Assembly: GCA_018389105.1 (NCBI GenBank)
Contig: JACATO010001557.1
Location: forward strand, 248,001-312,000
DNA length: 64,000 nt
Source of the DNA: Nautilus pompilius
Taxonomy: Eukaryota; Mollusca; Cephalopoda; Nautilida; Nautilidae
Direction: 5' to 3'
Each line of letters opens with the position of its first letter. Positions within the stretch are counted from its first letter, which is position 1. Made by a program: the position numbers and the translations under genes. Positions 1-10,860 of the stretch are shown here, one piece after another. Below the pieces are notes generated by a model, which was given only the letters and a program-made list of their open reading frames with translations, did no database searches and was not told the DNA's origin.

Positions 1-1009
1 AAAAAAGAGAGACCGACGCCGGAGCAAAGTTCTTCCCACCATCCATTTCCCTTGGATGGACACCCCACAGATTTCCAGGAGGCGCAAAAAGAATCTTGCT
101 GACCTTACGGACCATTCCTCTCACTCGGTAAAAACCCGATTGATTTTTCTCCTAAAAGAAAATTATCGCCAACTCTTAAAAATATATATATACTTTCTTC
201 TTCTTCTTTCGAGGCCGTGTTCTCCTCAAACCAGCTGCTAACCAACCTAAGAACTGGATAGGTGGCCTCTCGCATCCGCTACTGCGGGAGACCTACCCGC
301 AATGTGCTCCACAAATTAATTACAAAAAGAAGTGCGCATACTTTTGCTAATACACTATGTCGCTTGAGAATTCCAGTTAGAAGGGCGGGGGTTAATAGCG
401 ATAATAATATTTTTTTTTTTTAAATTAAATATAATCTGTATTAGGAAATAAACAGCCGGTCCGTTGTGTCTGATTGGTTTCTAGTCTTTTTATATGTTTT
501 AGAATTTTTATATAATCAAACAAACACACGTCACGGCGACTACCTCTACAGGTGTCTAAAATAAGCGACACCAACGAGGTAAAATAACCTTCGTTTCTTG
601 CGCTAGGGTTGGTTACAAGGCGGAAGAAGTGGTCAGCGCGGTGCGGTTCTTAGATTATCCAGTATCGCCGTCACTGTTAACTACGCCCGCGGGAAGTCTG
701 TTCTGTTCATAAGCAAACGGTTTGCTGACATAATGGCCGAGATCTTAGTTAAATCTGTAGTTATCTCCCCTGCTATCGGTTACGTGTAGAGAGTTGGGGA
801 GAAAAACGCTTTCTGCGCTCAGTATGAGTCCGTCTACTCTTAAATCTAAAAGAAGAAAAAAAATAAATAATAATAATAATGAAAAGTTGGTAGATCTAAA
901 ACTATTAATCACTGGGCATATTACAAAAGCTTATCATCCGGAAATATTCTAGCAAATCTACGTTGAACACACACACAAGGTACTCCTTTCATAAATCTAT
1001 ATTATAGAG
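1..1009. other. AT-rich single-copy DNA, no gene seen
   Basis: No frame longer than about 60 codons and no motif I recognise. It contains a poly-T run near 410-421 and a short TAA run near 865-880. It leads directly into the degenerate satellite that follows. Confidence 0.5.
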
Positions 1010-2875
1010 CAGCTTGAAGTGCTGCCACTTCATTGTGAATGTTTGTACAGTTGCACAGAGTGATTATCTATTCAGTGTGACTGATAATAGTGTGATGTGT
1101 TGGCCTTTTTTAACGAGAGCGTTCAGGATCCTGCACAAACTGGTGCCAGTTCATTGTGAGTGCATACATCGTTACACAAAGAGCTGTCTATTTATTGTAG
1201 GTGCTGGGAATCTTGCCCAGCGTGTTGTCGTCAGTCGATCGTTTTGTGTTCATACAGGTACACAGAGCTTTGTCTGTCTATTGTAGGTGTTTATAGATTT
1301 AAACAAACTATTGGTTATTTATGGTAGGTGTTTATAAATTTACAAAAAGATTTACACAATGTGTTGACTGTTCAGAATCTTGCGCAAAGTTTCCCCAACT
1401 TACAGAAAGTGTTGCCTATTTAATTTTGGCGTTTATTGAGTTACACAAACTGATGGCTATTTAATGTGAGTGATTATAAAATTACACTTGGCGTTTTCCT
1501 TTCATTGGTACTACTTATGATGTAACACCAAATGTTGTCTATCTATTATGGGTGTCCAGAATTTTTCACAAAGTCTTGTCAGTTCTTTGTGATTGTGCAT
1601 GGAACTACAAAAGGTGCTGTCAATTCATTGAGTGATTATAAACTTAGAGAAAGTGTTCACACTTGCTGAGGGTGTTCAGAATCTTTCGCGATGTGATGTC
1701 GGTTCACTGTGAGTGTTTAGAGATACACAAAGTGTATGCTATTTATTTCTGTTGTTTATAGAGTTACACATTCGGTTGTCAATTCACTATGGGAGTTTAT
1801 AGAGCTACAGATTTTTATTTATTTATTTTAAGTTTTTATAACGTTACTCAAACTGTTGCCTATTTATTGTTTGTTCAGGCTGTTTGGTTTAAGTGTTGTC
1901 AGCTGGTTGTGAGTGATTATAGAAGGACACCAAGTGTTTCTAAATGGGGTACGCAGAATGTTGCACAGAGTGTTGTATATTTCTTGCCGTTGTATAGAAA
2001 GTCTGACAGAATGTCCATTTCAGGAGGTCTTCACTGAGATGTGCGGTGTCGTTTGAAAACTCGCGGAAAATGTTGGTATCTATTGTGGGCGTTTGTGGAG
2101 TCCCTTAAAATGTTTTATATTCATATTCGGTGTATGAGTAGTGTTTGTTTTTTTTATATGAAGTCTTCTAAGGTGGTGTACGTTATCGTGAGTAGTCGAA
2201 TAAGGTGTTGTACTTTCATTCTAGAAGTTCGAGAAGGCGGACCAGCTGATATGTAGTTATTGTGGGTTTAGATGTTTGTAGAATGCGCTTATTCACTTGT
2301 TTCACATTTTAAAATAGCGATGGCGAAAAAGGGGCGGGTGTTCTGTAGCTTGTTGTGGGTGTTTAGAAAGCCGACAGACTGTTGTTTATTCGTTGTAGAT
2401 GTTGGGTAAACTGTGGAAAGTTTTGCCAGTCCATCGTGTATGTTTACAGAGCTACACAAAGTATTTCCTGTTTATAATGATTGTTTAGAAACTCGTCTAA
2501 TTAACGTAGACGTTTGAAAAGCCATAGAAAGTGTAGCTTATTCGTGGCTGGTGTTTGAAACATCTTGCAAAGTGTCGTTTATTTGTTGTGGGTTTGAAAT
2601 GGTCGTATAGAAGTGTTGTGTATTAATTGTGGGCGTTCGTAGAATCGAACAAAGTGGCTGTCTAAATAGTCTCACAGCATGCTGTTTATTCGATGTGGAT
2701 GCTGAACACGTGGCACGGGGCATTTTCTGTTTATTCAGGTCGTTTAAATGTCGCAGAAAATTTTGTTTATTCGTTGTTGGCTTAAAGCGATTGCAATGAG
2801 TCCTCTGTTATTTTAGGTGTTTTTACAACCGAACAGAGTGTTGTCTATTCGCTGCGGCTCTTTATTTGCTGTCTC
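1010..2875. repeat. Degenerate satellite, about 41-43-bp unit
   Basis: A recurring pattern fills this stretch: a 'TACACAAAGTG' block, then 'TTGTCTATTTATTGT', then 'GGTGTTTATAGA', repeated roughly every 41-43 bp. Consecutive units between about 1170 and 1340 measure 43, 43, 43 and 41 bp. Units differ at many positions and some are rearranged, so the array is old and not recently homogenised. Open frames inside it (for example 1014-1286 and 1789-2037) simply read through the repeat and are not supported as genes. No known satellite name can be assigned by eye. Confidence 0.75.
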
Positions 2876-2879
2876 AGCG

Positions 2880-3730
2880 CCCTCCGTCATGAACAGGAAC
2901 TAGACGGCACAACCTGCCAAACAGTCTTTTCTTTTATATTTGAATTTTTTCACCAATTACCCAAAGCGTTGTGTTCTCCACACTCGTCCAACACGTACTT
3001 CGTCTGGACGATACATCAAGATCGCCTGCCCAGCATTCAACTCATCAGAACGAAAACGTTCACTTTTATGTCGTAAAATCCAGTTAATCACCACTCACCT
3101 GCATATCGGCGTCCTTTCGCAAGATCGCTACTCTTGTGCAGCACTTGCCTGGTGCGGCCAATACAACAGAACGAAAACTTCACTACTTTTGCGTTTGAAA
3201 CCCGAGTTAATTATTCCTACCCTTTCCTCTCAGCGTCTCTTGTCAGTTAGGATCTCCACGCTTGCGCAGTATGTACTCGACATGTACTATACAAAGGAAC
3301 GTGACTCAAACTCTGATTAATTCCTCCTCGGCGTTCGTTCCAAGGTAAGGTTTCTACGCCTGCCAATCACGTACTAGATGTGGACCATACAACATACCAA
3401 AGAAGTCTTCACCTTTATGGTTGGAAGCTCCAGTTAATGATCCATAACGTTTTGCCTCGGTGCCCCATTTTCAAGTAAGGTCTTCACGCCTGCAAAACAT
3501 GTGCTAGACGTAGTCGACACGACACAAGGAAAATTTGTTCCCCTTTATATCTGAATCTCCAGTTAATTACTCCTAACCGTCTGTGTCAACCTTCTTTCTC
3601 GTGTAATCTTTATCCTGCTGCCCTGTGTGCGCATTCGAACTGGACGACACAGCAGAAAGAAAACATCATTACTTTTATGTCTGACACTTCTGTTAATTAC
3701 CCCTAACCTTCTGTCTGCATCCCACATCTG
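2880..3730. repeat. Degenerate satellite, about 110-130-bp unit
   Basis: Directly abuts the 42-bp satellite. Each unit carries a 'CTTTTATGTCTGAAnCTCCAGTTAATtACTCCTAAC'-like core plus a 'GACGACAcaACAgAAnGAAAA' block. The 'GTTAAT'-type core recurs near 2956, 3081, 3204, 3315, 3431, 3560 and 3690, so units are about 110-130 bp. Divergence between units is high. The 126-codon frame at 2940-3320 lies wholly inside this repeat and has no independent support. Confidence 0.75.
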
Positions 3731-4299
3731 AGATTCTAATTATCATTTATCTCTGGAACTTTCTGAAGCTAACATTTTTCTAGTTTAAATTCGCCTGGTT
3801 ATTTTTACTTGGTTAAACTTAAAAAGGCACACCTATCAATTAAGTACTAACGTTTTTTCCCCTCTTCTTTCTTAAAAACAAACGAAGAAATTACCGGAAA
3901 GTCACCTGTTCGAGAGGATGGATGGTTTTGCTTAATTTAGTGAACACTTGTGAACAGCCTCCAAACGCTATGACTTATTCTAGAGGAGGGTTAGGTGCTG
4001 GCTATTGGATGAAGGATAGATGGCTCCTGACAAAAGCGAAGTTCATTACACTGTATAGTAAAAACACCTGAAAGGAAACAGGAGGGCTAAATCTAATGAC
4101 GCTCTGAAAAGTTGAGGATTTTAGTTATCCATACGTACATTTAAAAAAAGGAGGGGTATTCAGAAAAGTTCGCCCAGTTTATTCGAAATAATCGTTTAAC
4201 CACAAATAGTTTCTAACCACGATAGATATTTTCGAAACCTGGAGCGTACGACAACAATTCCACTTTAGATGTAACGACCCCAAGTCACCGATCATCGCT

Positions 4300-4300
<1 letters not shown>
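3731..4300. other. Single-copy DNA, no gene seen
   Basis: AT-rich sequence between the satellite and the first GA tract. I see no open frame of note and no repeat. Confidence 0.4.
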
Positions 4301-4301
<1 letters not shown>

Positions 4302-4334
<33 letters not shown>

Positions 4335-4458
4335 TGAGAGAGAGATATGGTGAGAGATGGTGAGAGAGAGAGAATGAAGAGAGAGAGATGGAGATGAAGA
4401 GAGAGAGAGAGATGGAGATGAAGAGAGAGAGATGGAGATGAAGAGAGAGAGAGAGAGA
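4302..4458 (+). repeat. GA/GATG polypurine microsatellite
   Basis: Pure GA runs interrupted by ATGGTGA and ATGGAGATGAAGA units, all purine-rich on this strand. Long frames on the opposite strand here (Ser-Leu repeats) are artefacts of the CT repeat. Confidence 0.95.
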
Positions 4459-6565
4459 ACAAGATTTAAACGACCACGTAACATAGTATACGATTGCCTC
4501 CCCTAATGTTCCGGTAGGATTTCTGTCTGCGCGAGAATTCAGTCTTCTGAAGATCAGGCAAACTTTAAGGGGCGAGTAATGTCCGGTCACGTGGTGGAGC
4601 TGTGAAGTCGTTCGCTCTCCCGTGTGTGGTCGGCGCTCAACGAATACCTGGTGAGAAGCTAAAGGCCACAAGCACCGAGGAAGGGAACTGGCCACGCCTC
4701 TTCGTTATTCTCTGGCTTTGTCAATCGCGCTTCCAGATCTTTTTCTATAAGAGAGAATCCGGTTATGAGGTTTAGGATACAAAGAGAAATTTTTCTTTTT
4801 ATAAAAGGACAAAAAAAAAAAAAAGAGCTGAAAATACAGAATTAGTTCAGGGTAAAATGTTACAGCAGTTAAGATTTGCAAAGATTAATTCTTAAAGTTA
4901 CAGCGATTGAAAGGGTCTTATTTTAAGACAATGTAGACCAAAAAACAAAACATCGAACTATCTCGATGTTTCTTTGGTGATTTATTTTAAATGGGCGATG
5001 CAACAACACGTGTTATTCAGATTTAGTAAAACGGTTTCTCAACGTTCTCGACAAAGCGAAACGGTTGCAATAAGGAATCTGCTCGGAAAGCCAGTTTGGC
5101 CGCGTGCTTTCAAGTCTTTGCACAATTCTACTTCTCTGATTTGGAAACTCTATTTTTGATCTGATCGTGGACGCAAATACAAAGAGATCTAAAAACAAGA
5201 TCTACGGACAGATGGATGCTGGAAGGCAGCCCGACCGTCTAAACAGCGTTATTACTATTACGATAGCCAATCAGTGTGGATTGAAATCAGCGCTGGAAAA
5301 ACTTGAAAGTCGTCTACATAAAAAATGATAAGAATTCTAAAAAGACCGGGGTACGGAAGAATAATTCCAGCTGTTAATAAGGTTCAGACGGTGCTCGCAC
5401 TGTCACGAAACAAATCAGAAATATTTTATTTCGGTTTGTAGCCACCAGGGGGAATTCCTATATTCATAAGAAAGAAACGTCAAGATGTTAAAAAGTGACA
5501 CATGTGGAATTTCTAAAAATTTACATAAAAAGAAAGCAAATATATACGGTGACAGATATAATTGTAAATTAACTAAAATGGTTTCCAGACTCAAAATTAA
5601 AATATTTTCTTTGTGAAATAGATGAGTCTGTACAATAATTTACCAGTAGCAGTTGTTGGTTGTTAGTAATGGAAGAAAACAAGTCGCTTTGGCGATGTTG
5701 TAAAAGAAAAATTTAAATATGTGACCAAAATATTCTGTGATTATCTGATATTCACGTAGTTTTTTTGTTTAAGATGAAGATAACTACAATGTGATCTGCT
5801 GGTTTCCGTACGAAATCATAATGCATTTTTTCGAGTGTGATAGAATGAAGCTAAGAGTGTTGAATTTTGGGCTGAAACGGCGACATTGTCTTGAAAATCA
5901 GCCAATTTTCCAACGAGGCGCACTGGATTTTCTTCACGAGGTACTATGCATACTTCAGTACGGAAAGGGTGTCGTGCCCCAGGGTTACAGGGTAAATTCA
6001 TGACGATATCTCAAAATCCTGAGGCTTCTCAGATATACCGCATCACAGGGCGTTGAGCGGAAAGAAAGCCAGCACGACGAAGGCTGCTGCAGTCAGCCAG
6101 CTCGAAGATGGCTTGCGCTTGAATAACAATGTATTTAAGTCAGCGATGAAACAGTTGCAGCAGCAGAAAAAGATGGGACTGGCTGTGGCAGGAGTAACAC
6201 GATCAACAGCATAGCATTCAAGTACCGGGCGTGGATGTTAGGGATCAAGAACTTGCATCCAGAGTGTTTCTCGGAACAATTACTTCAGACAGTCTGAGCT
6301 GAGGTAGAGACTTAGACGATAAACTCGCGGGCAATGAGATGGAGGAGGATGAGGCAGCACCGTGAATCGCGTTAAGACAGTCGTGTGGAATGAAATGCTG
6401 AGAAGAAAACTGCAAACTGGACAAATTGGGAATGGACGTTCAAGACAAAGAGAAGGTGAAATAAACAAAGCTTAACTGGAGAAACACAAAGAAAATCTTC
6501 CCTTAGCAGAGCTAAAGATGGGTCCCTATGCAATGAAGTAACGGGCTTGGAGAGGGGTTGCAGAA
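4459..6565. other. Single-copy DNA, no gene seen
   Basis: No recognisable protein. Between about 6045 and 6350 all three forward frames have unusually long stop-free runs of hydrophilic residues, but none matches a family I know. Three frames being open at once argues for composition rather than coding. A CTCF-like motif lies at 5441-5456 and is listed separately. Confidence 0.4.
5441..5456 (+). promoter_or_regulatory. CTCF-like motif
   Basis: GCCACCAGGGGGAATT resembles the core of the vertebrate CTCF motif (CCACNAGGGGGC), but the final GC is replaced. Motif match only. Confidence 0.25.
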
Positions 6566-6576
6566 GAGAGAGAGAG

Positions 6577-6612
<36 letters not shown>
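6566..6612 (+). repeat. GA microsatellite
   Basis: Short run of GA dinucleotides with one or two GGAGA interruptions. It seeds overlapping Arg-Glu and Ser-Leu frames that are not genes. Confidence 0.9.
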
Positions 6613-8300
6613 CTGACTGCCAGATGCAATGCGTGTGATCCCTCGCACACCGCAAAAATAAGCTTTATATCTTTGGTTTTAAAAGATGTCGTCTTCGCTA
6701 AACATTTAGAGACCAAGGAGAGATATTATAATTTAAAAACAACAACAACAGAAATACACGATGTGTGTCGAAATGTAAATGTACACTTAAACTTTAGATT
6801 AATCTGAAACCCTGACAGTAACTCTTATTTATACTAAAACGTGAGTTCATCGACTGACTGCGTAATAATCTTTGATCTGATTTGTAGGCAGTTAAGATGT
6901 AGCTGGAGAAGCTTCTAACTTCAATGACACGATTTTTTTAAAACATATTTTTAGCGCTAATGAAATATACAAGCAACGTATCTTAATAATTCAGCAGCAG
7001 CATCAAGAAATACCAACGTCTCCTCTCATCAGTCTTGGACATTATCATCGCAAGTTTAAGATTTTTAATTGACAGTTTCTTTTAATGTCGCTATCACACT
7101 AAAGATGATCTACACAAGATGTTGCCATAACTGCTTCGTGTCACTTTGTAGTCACACAACACCCGTTTTATCTGACAGCCCCGACGCCAAATAACTTATC
7201 TTTTCCGCTTTTACTGCGGTCACCATGTAAAATTTTTCTAGCATTCAGTATTTTATCTTTCCAAGCCGATTATCTTCCTTTTGGAGATATTCTGTGCCGC
7301 CGAACTCGAAGCTAAATATTTTTCAATAGTCTAATTTGAACACGCATAATTATAGACATCTCATCTTTAGAACAGTTACTTCCCCTTGGCCAAACTCGGG
7401 TACCTCACCACTCCCTCATAAGGAGATAAACCGCTTAAGTTAATAGAAAAGAGTTTATTAAAAAATATTTAACTTGTAGAGTTTTGGCTCTGAAGAAACG
7501 ACAATTCGGCTGGCGTGGTATTTTTTTTCGACCCCGGCTGCTGACGCCGAGACCCTGTCTCCGATGGACTCTCTTACAACCGCATAAACTCCTGGATGTG
7601 GTTCTGTCATGGCGTCTGCAGAGACGGTTTCTCACACACCACCGAAATGACGTCACAGATCAACGGATCCGGTGCTGGTCCCTTAGAGGGTGCAGAAAAG
7701 TACTTCACCACGTGGATGTCTTCAAGGAGCCGTGGACCAGCGGAGTTTGTCAGTAAAAAAAAGTAAGCAATGGCGTTAAACCGTGTAGAAAAGAATTTTA
7801 AATGGCGTAGACAGGTAATTCTCAAACATCGGTCAGAGTGAGAAAGTACATTGTACGGCAACCATTTTACACTTGAGTAGAAACCCGGCCGAATAGCACC
7901 GCCGTGTGGGCATTCGGCCACCCCTCCCGGGTTTAATTTGAAAAACGGCCCTAGTAAATTGTGTCTGCTGAACTAATTAAGACGGGGAATGTTACAAAGA
8001 ATTTACGATGATATCAATTACTTTCTGTCATTTTTTCTGTAGAACTGCTGATGAAGGACGAATTATGGTTTGATCTCTCTAGCTCGTTGGATTGTCCACG
8101 CTGGCGTCACTCGTCTATGTGGAGTTGTGAATAAATTTCAATTATACTGGCGCTAAATTAGTGTTTTAAAGTTCCTAAAAGTATAGTTTATTAAATTTAT
8201 TAGTTTCATAGATAGAAATTCACCGAACAGTCGTTGTCACGCTGCAAAAGCCTTTAGCTAAAATTAAGAAACTTTGATGGCAGATGACGGCGGTATCAAA
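6613..8300. other. Mostly single-copy DNA with one exon-like patch
   Basis: Mainly AT-rich with no gene recognised. The interval 7490-7765 is richer in GC. It holds two short overlapping forward frames, ATG at 7609 (13 codons) and ATG at 7647 (ends TAA just after 7760), with a GTAAGC donor-like sequence near 7763. A lone TGACGTCA sits at about 7648. Neither frame matches a family I recognise. Confidence 0.35.
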
Positions 8301-8301
8301 A

Positions 8302-8302
<1 letters not shown>

Positions 8303-8353
<51 letters not shown>
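8303..8353 (+). repeat. GA microsatellite leading into TGACGTCA array
   Basis: About 50 bp of GA dinucleotides, immediately followed by the first TGACGTCA-type unit. The adjacency suggests that the GA tract and the array arose together. Confidence 0.95.
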
Positions 8354-8355
<2 letters not shown>

Positions 8356-9066
8356 GTCAGTACAGAGAGAAAGAGGGATATGGAGAAAGAGATATTACGT
8401 CAGTACAAAAAGAGATGACGTCAGTACAGAGAGAGAAAGAGAGATATGACGTCAGTACAAAAAGAGATGACATCAGTACAGAGAGAAAGAGTGAGATGGA
8501 GAGAGAGCTATGACGTCAGTAAAAAATAGATGACGTCAGTACACAGAGAGAAAGAGAGATATGACGTCAGTACAAAAATAGATGACGTCAGTACAGAGAG
8601 AGAAAGAGAGATATGGCGTCAGTACAAAAAGAGATGACGTCAGTACAGAGAGAGAAAGAGAGATATGACGTCAGTACAAAAAGAGATGACATCAGTACAG
8701 AGAGAAAGAGAGAAATGGAGAGAGAGCTATGACGTCAGTACAAAAATAGATGACGTCAGTACAGAGATAAAGAGAGATATGACGTCAGTACAAAAATAGA
8801 TTACGTCAGTACAGAGAGAGAAAGAGAGATATGACGTCAGTACAAAAAGAGATGACGTCAGTACATAGAGTAAGAGAGATATGACGTCAGTACAAAAAGA
8901 GATGACGTCAGTACAAAGAGAAAAGAGAGATATGACGTCAGTACAAAAAGAGATGACGTCAGTACAGAGAAAAGAGAGAGATATACGTCAGTACAAAAAT
9001 AGATGACGTCAGTACAGAGCGAAAGAGAGAGCGATATGACGTCAGTAAGAAAGAGATGACGTCACT
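8354..9066 (+). repeat. TGACGTCA (CRE-type) minisatellite array 1
   Basis: The unit is TGACGTCAGTACAAAAAGAGA followed by TGACGTCAGTACAGAGAGA and an AAAGAGAGATA spacer, about 51 bp in all with two octamers. I count about 20 exact TGACGTCA copies (first 8416, last 9057) plus variants TGACATCA, TGGCGTCA and TTACGTCA. Spacing alternates about 20-21 bp and 29-32 bp. TGACGTCA is the consensus cAMP-response element bound by CREB/ATF bZIP dimers in animals; whether it is bound here is unknown. The frame at 8274-8513 is a by-product. Confidence 0.95.
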
Positions 9067-9068
9067 AC

Positions 9069-9116
<48 letters not shown>

Positions 9117-9117
9117 C
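9069..9117 (+). repeat. GA microsatellite closing array 1
   Basis: GA run directly after the last TGACGTCA unit, so array 1 is bracketed by GA tracts on both sides. Confidence 0.95.
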
Positions 9118-10096
9118 TCAGTTATTACTGTTATTCCCTCTTTTTCTTCTCTGTCTTTCGTCTTATTCCTTCGCGAAGCTTCAAAAGATATTAGCTGCTA
9201 GCGTGGAACCTCTAGGGAATCCGAGACATCAGAACAATTAGAACGGGAAAAAGTATGATGAATGAGCAGCAGCACTGGTACTGTTTGCTGGAAAGCTGCG
9301 AGGAAGTGAAGATAAATGGCGTCTGTTTCAACCCGGGCGACCTGAAACCGTTGATCTTGTTCAGCGGTGACATCAATCTATATGTGGTCGTCTAGGCCGT
9401 ACCTACGTACCTCGGCGGACCGCCACAGTGACCTGCGCCAATTCATCTAACTCAGCGGGCTCGGAGGCAGCCCCGTAGTAAAGAAACAGCACCTTGATGT
9501 TTGCACCGCTATCAAATGTAGCAGAAGGGGGCAATCGACGTAGCCATTGGAGAGCAAAAGAGGGGGAAAGAGAAAATGGGGAGAAAGGGCGCAGTTATTA
9601 CTTAATCTATCGGTCGAGAATAAATTGGACCGGCTGTAGATTTCCAGAAATGGAGTTTATCACACCAGCTCTCTCTCGTGTAGGAAAATTTTAAAAAAAT
9701 AAAAATATATGCAAAATACAGAAGACCTTTTTACTGTGAAGCCAAATCGCATTCTTAAAAATGGTCCCTAACCCTAACCAAACCGATCGACCAGGTCAGG
9801 GAAGAGAGAAAACCTAAAATTAGTCTGTCAGAGATACAGTAAACTCGGATAACGTGACAAACCAGAAAATAAATGACTTAGGCACTTTTGTTTACTGCAA
9901 CGATAGAACGATTGCAGGACAAACACAAATTGACAAAAGTAAACATCCGGCCCACGGACATTACTCTGATAGAAAGGCAGTTTCTTCTACTTTCGATTGA
10001 CACGTAGATCGATGTGATCGGCGGTCGATATTTCACGAGCTCGATTTTCTTACATCATGACTGTATTTCCTGGCGACAAAAGATTAAAAAGCGAAT
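9118..10096. other. Mostly single-copy DNA, weak small open frame
   Basis: A 46-codon frame starts with tandem ATGs at 9255/9258 and ends with TAG at 9393-9395. Its codons favour G or C in third position, but I recognise no family. Otherwise I see nothing except a short telomere-like run at 9766-9779. Confidence 0.35.
9766..9779 (-). repeat. Short interstitial telomere-like run
   Basis: CCCTAACCCTAACC, two-plus units of the animal telomere repeat TTAGGG. Confidence 0.6.
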
Positions 10097-10860
10097 TTAA
10101 AAAATATTTAAATTCCGGGTGGCAAAGCCCCCAACTTTTAGACATGAAATGAGATAGACACGAATCCTTCGGTCTATCCAAATATCGGCCCAGGCCGACT
10201 GAATAACCTGAAACAACTGGTCCAAATTTCCGAGCTTTTCCATCTCGATAACTTTGTATGCGCTGTTCCAGAGATTCTCTTTTTGGATTCCAATCAAAGA
10301 GCTGATTGTTTTAGAACTGGAATTTTCTGATCTGTGAAATATTGGTCGATAATGGTGTCGGGTGTTTTTGGATCGTTACCATGTTGGAAAATCCAGATGG
10401 GAGGTAGGCAATCCTCAGAATATGATTCTAGTGTATTAGTAGAAATATCCAGATAAACAAACAGATCCAAGGTTCTTTGGATACGATGAATAGAGCCTCT
10501 CTCTCTCTTTTCGGCAGAAACCACCTCATGCCATAATTGATTCGGCCGCTCCCCGCCACGGGCCTTTGATTGTCGAGTCGATACAAGTTGGATGGGGTGT
10601 TTCACTGAATCTTCGCTGCACCTAAGTCCGACCATCTGATCCAAACTTCTTGAACCATGATTCACCGGACCAGAGTAACCTGGCCCACATTTCCAAGGTC
10701 TAATGCAGACGGTCCTTTGCGAATTGAAGTCGGTCCCATCGATTCTTCATGGACGCAAAGGGTTTCTTCCTAGCAATATACCCCATCAATTAGAAATCAC
10801 AAAGCCGTCTCAGAGTTCTTGTGGAGATCGGCAGATCCTTCACGTCCCCTAAAATGTCAA
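10097..10860 (-). pseudogene. Decayed Tc1/mariner transposase
   Basis: Read on the minus strand with frameshifts, this aligns in order to a Tc1 transposase, the DDE enzyme that cuts and pastes Tc1 transposons. From high to low coordinate come: 'STRTLRR', the second helix-turn-helix (about 10,820); 'NRWDRLQFAKD' (about 10,730); 'LLWSGES' (about 10,665); 'FGSDGRT'; 'IQRTLD'; 'WIFQHGNDPK' (about 10,375); 'KENLW'; and a C-terminal 'GGFATRN' (canonical GGATKY). The first two catalytic aspartates are glycine here (WSGES for WSDES; FQHGND for FQQDND), and there is a frame change near 10,295 plus internal stops. It is therefore dead and old. I could not locate terminal inverted repeats. It differs clearly from the younger Tc1 at 36,970. 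Confidence 0.85.

Noticed and set aside
6045..6350. Apparent coding exon or processed pseudogene
   Set aside because: All three forward frames give long hydrophilic stretches, so the protein-like look is compositional; no family match and no consistent frame.
8354..9066. CRISPR array
   Set aside because: Regular short repeats with spacers looked superficially similar, but spacers are GA-rich and near-identical, the repeat is 8-12 bp, and the DNA is eukaryotic.
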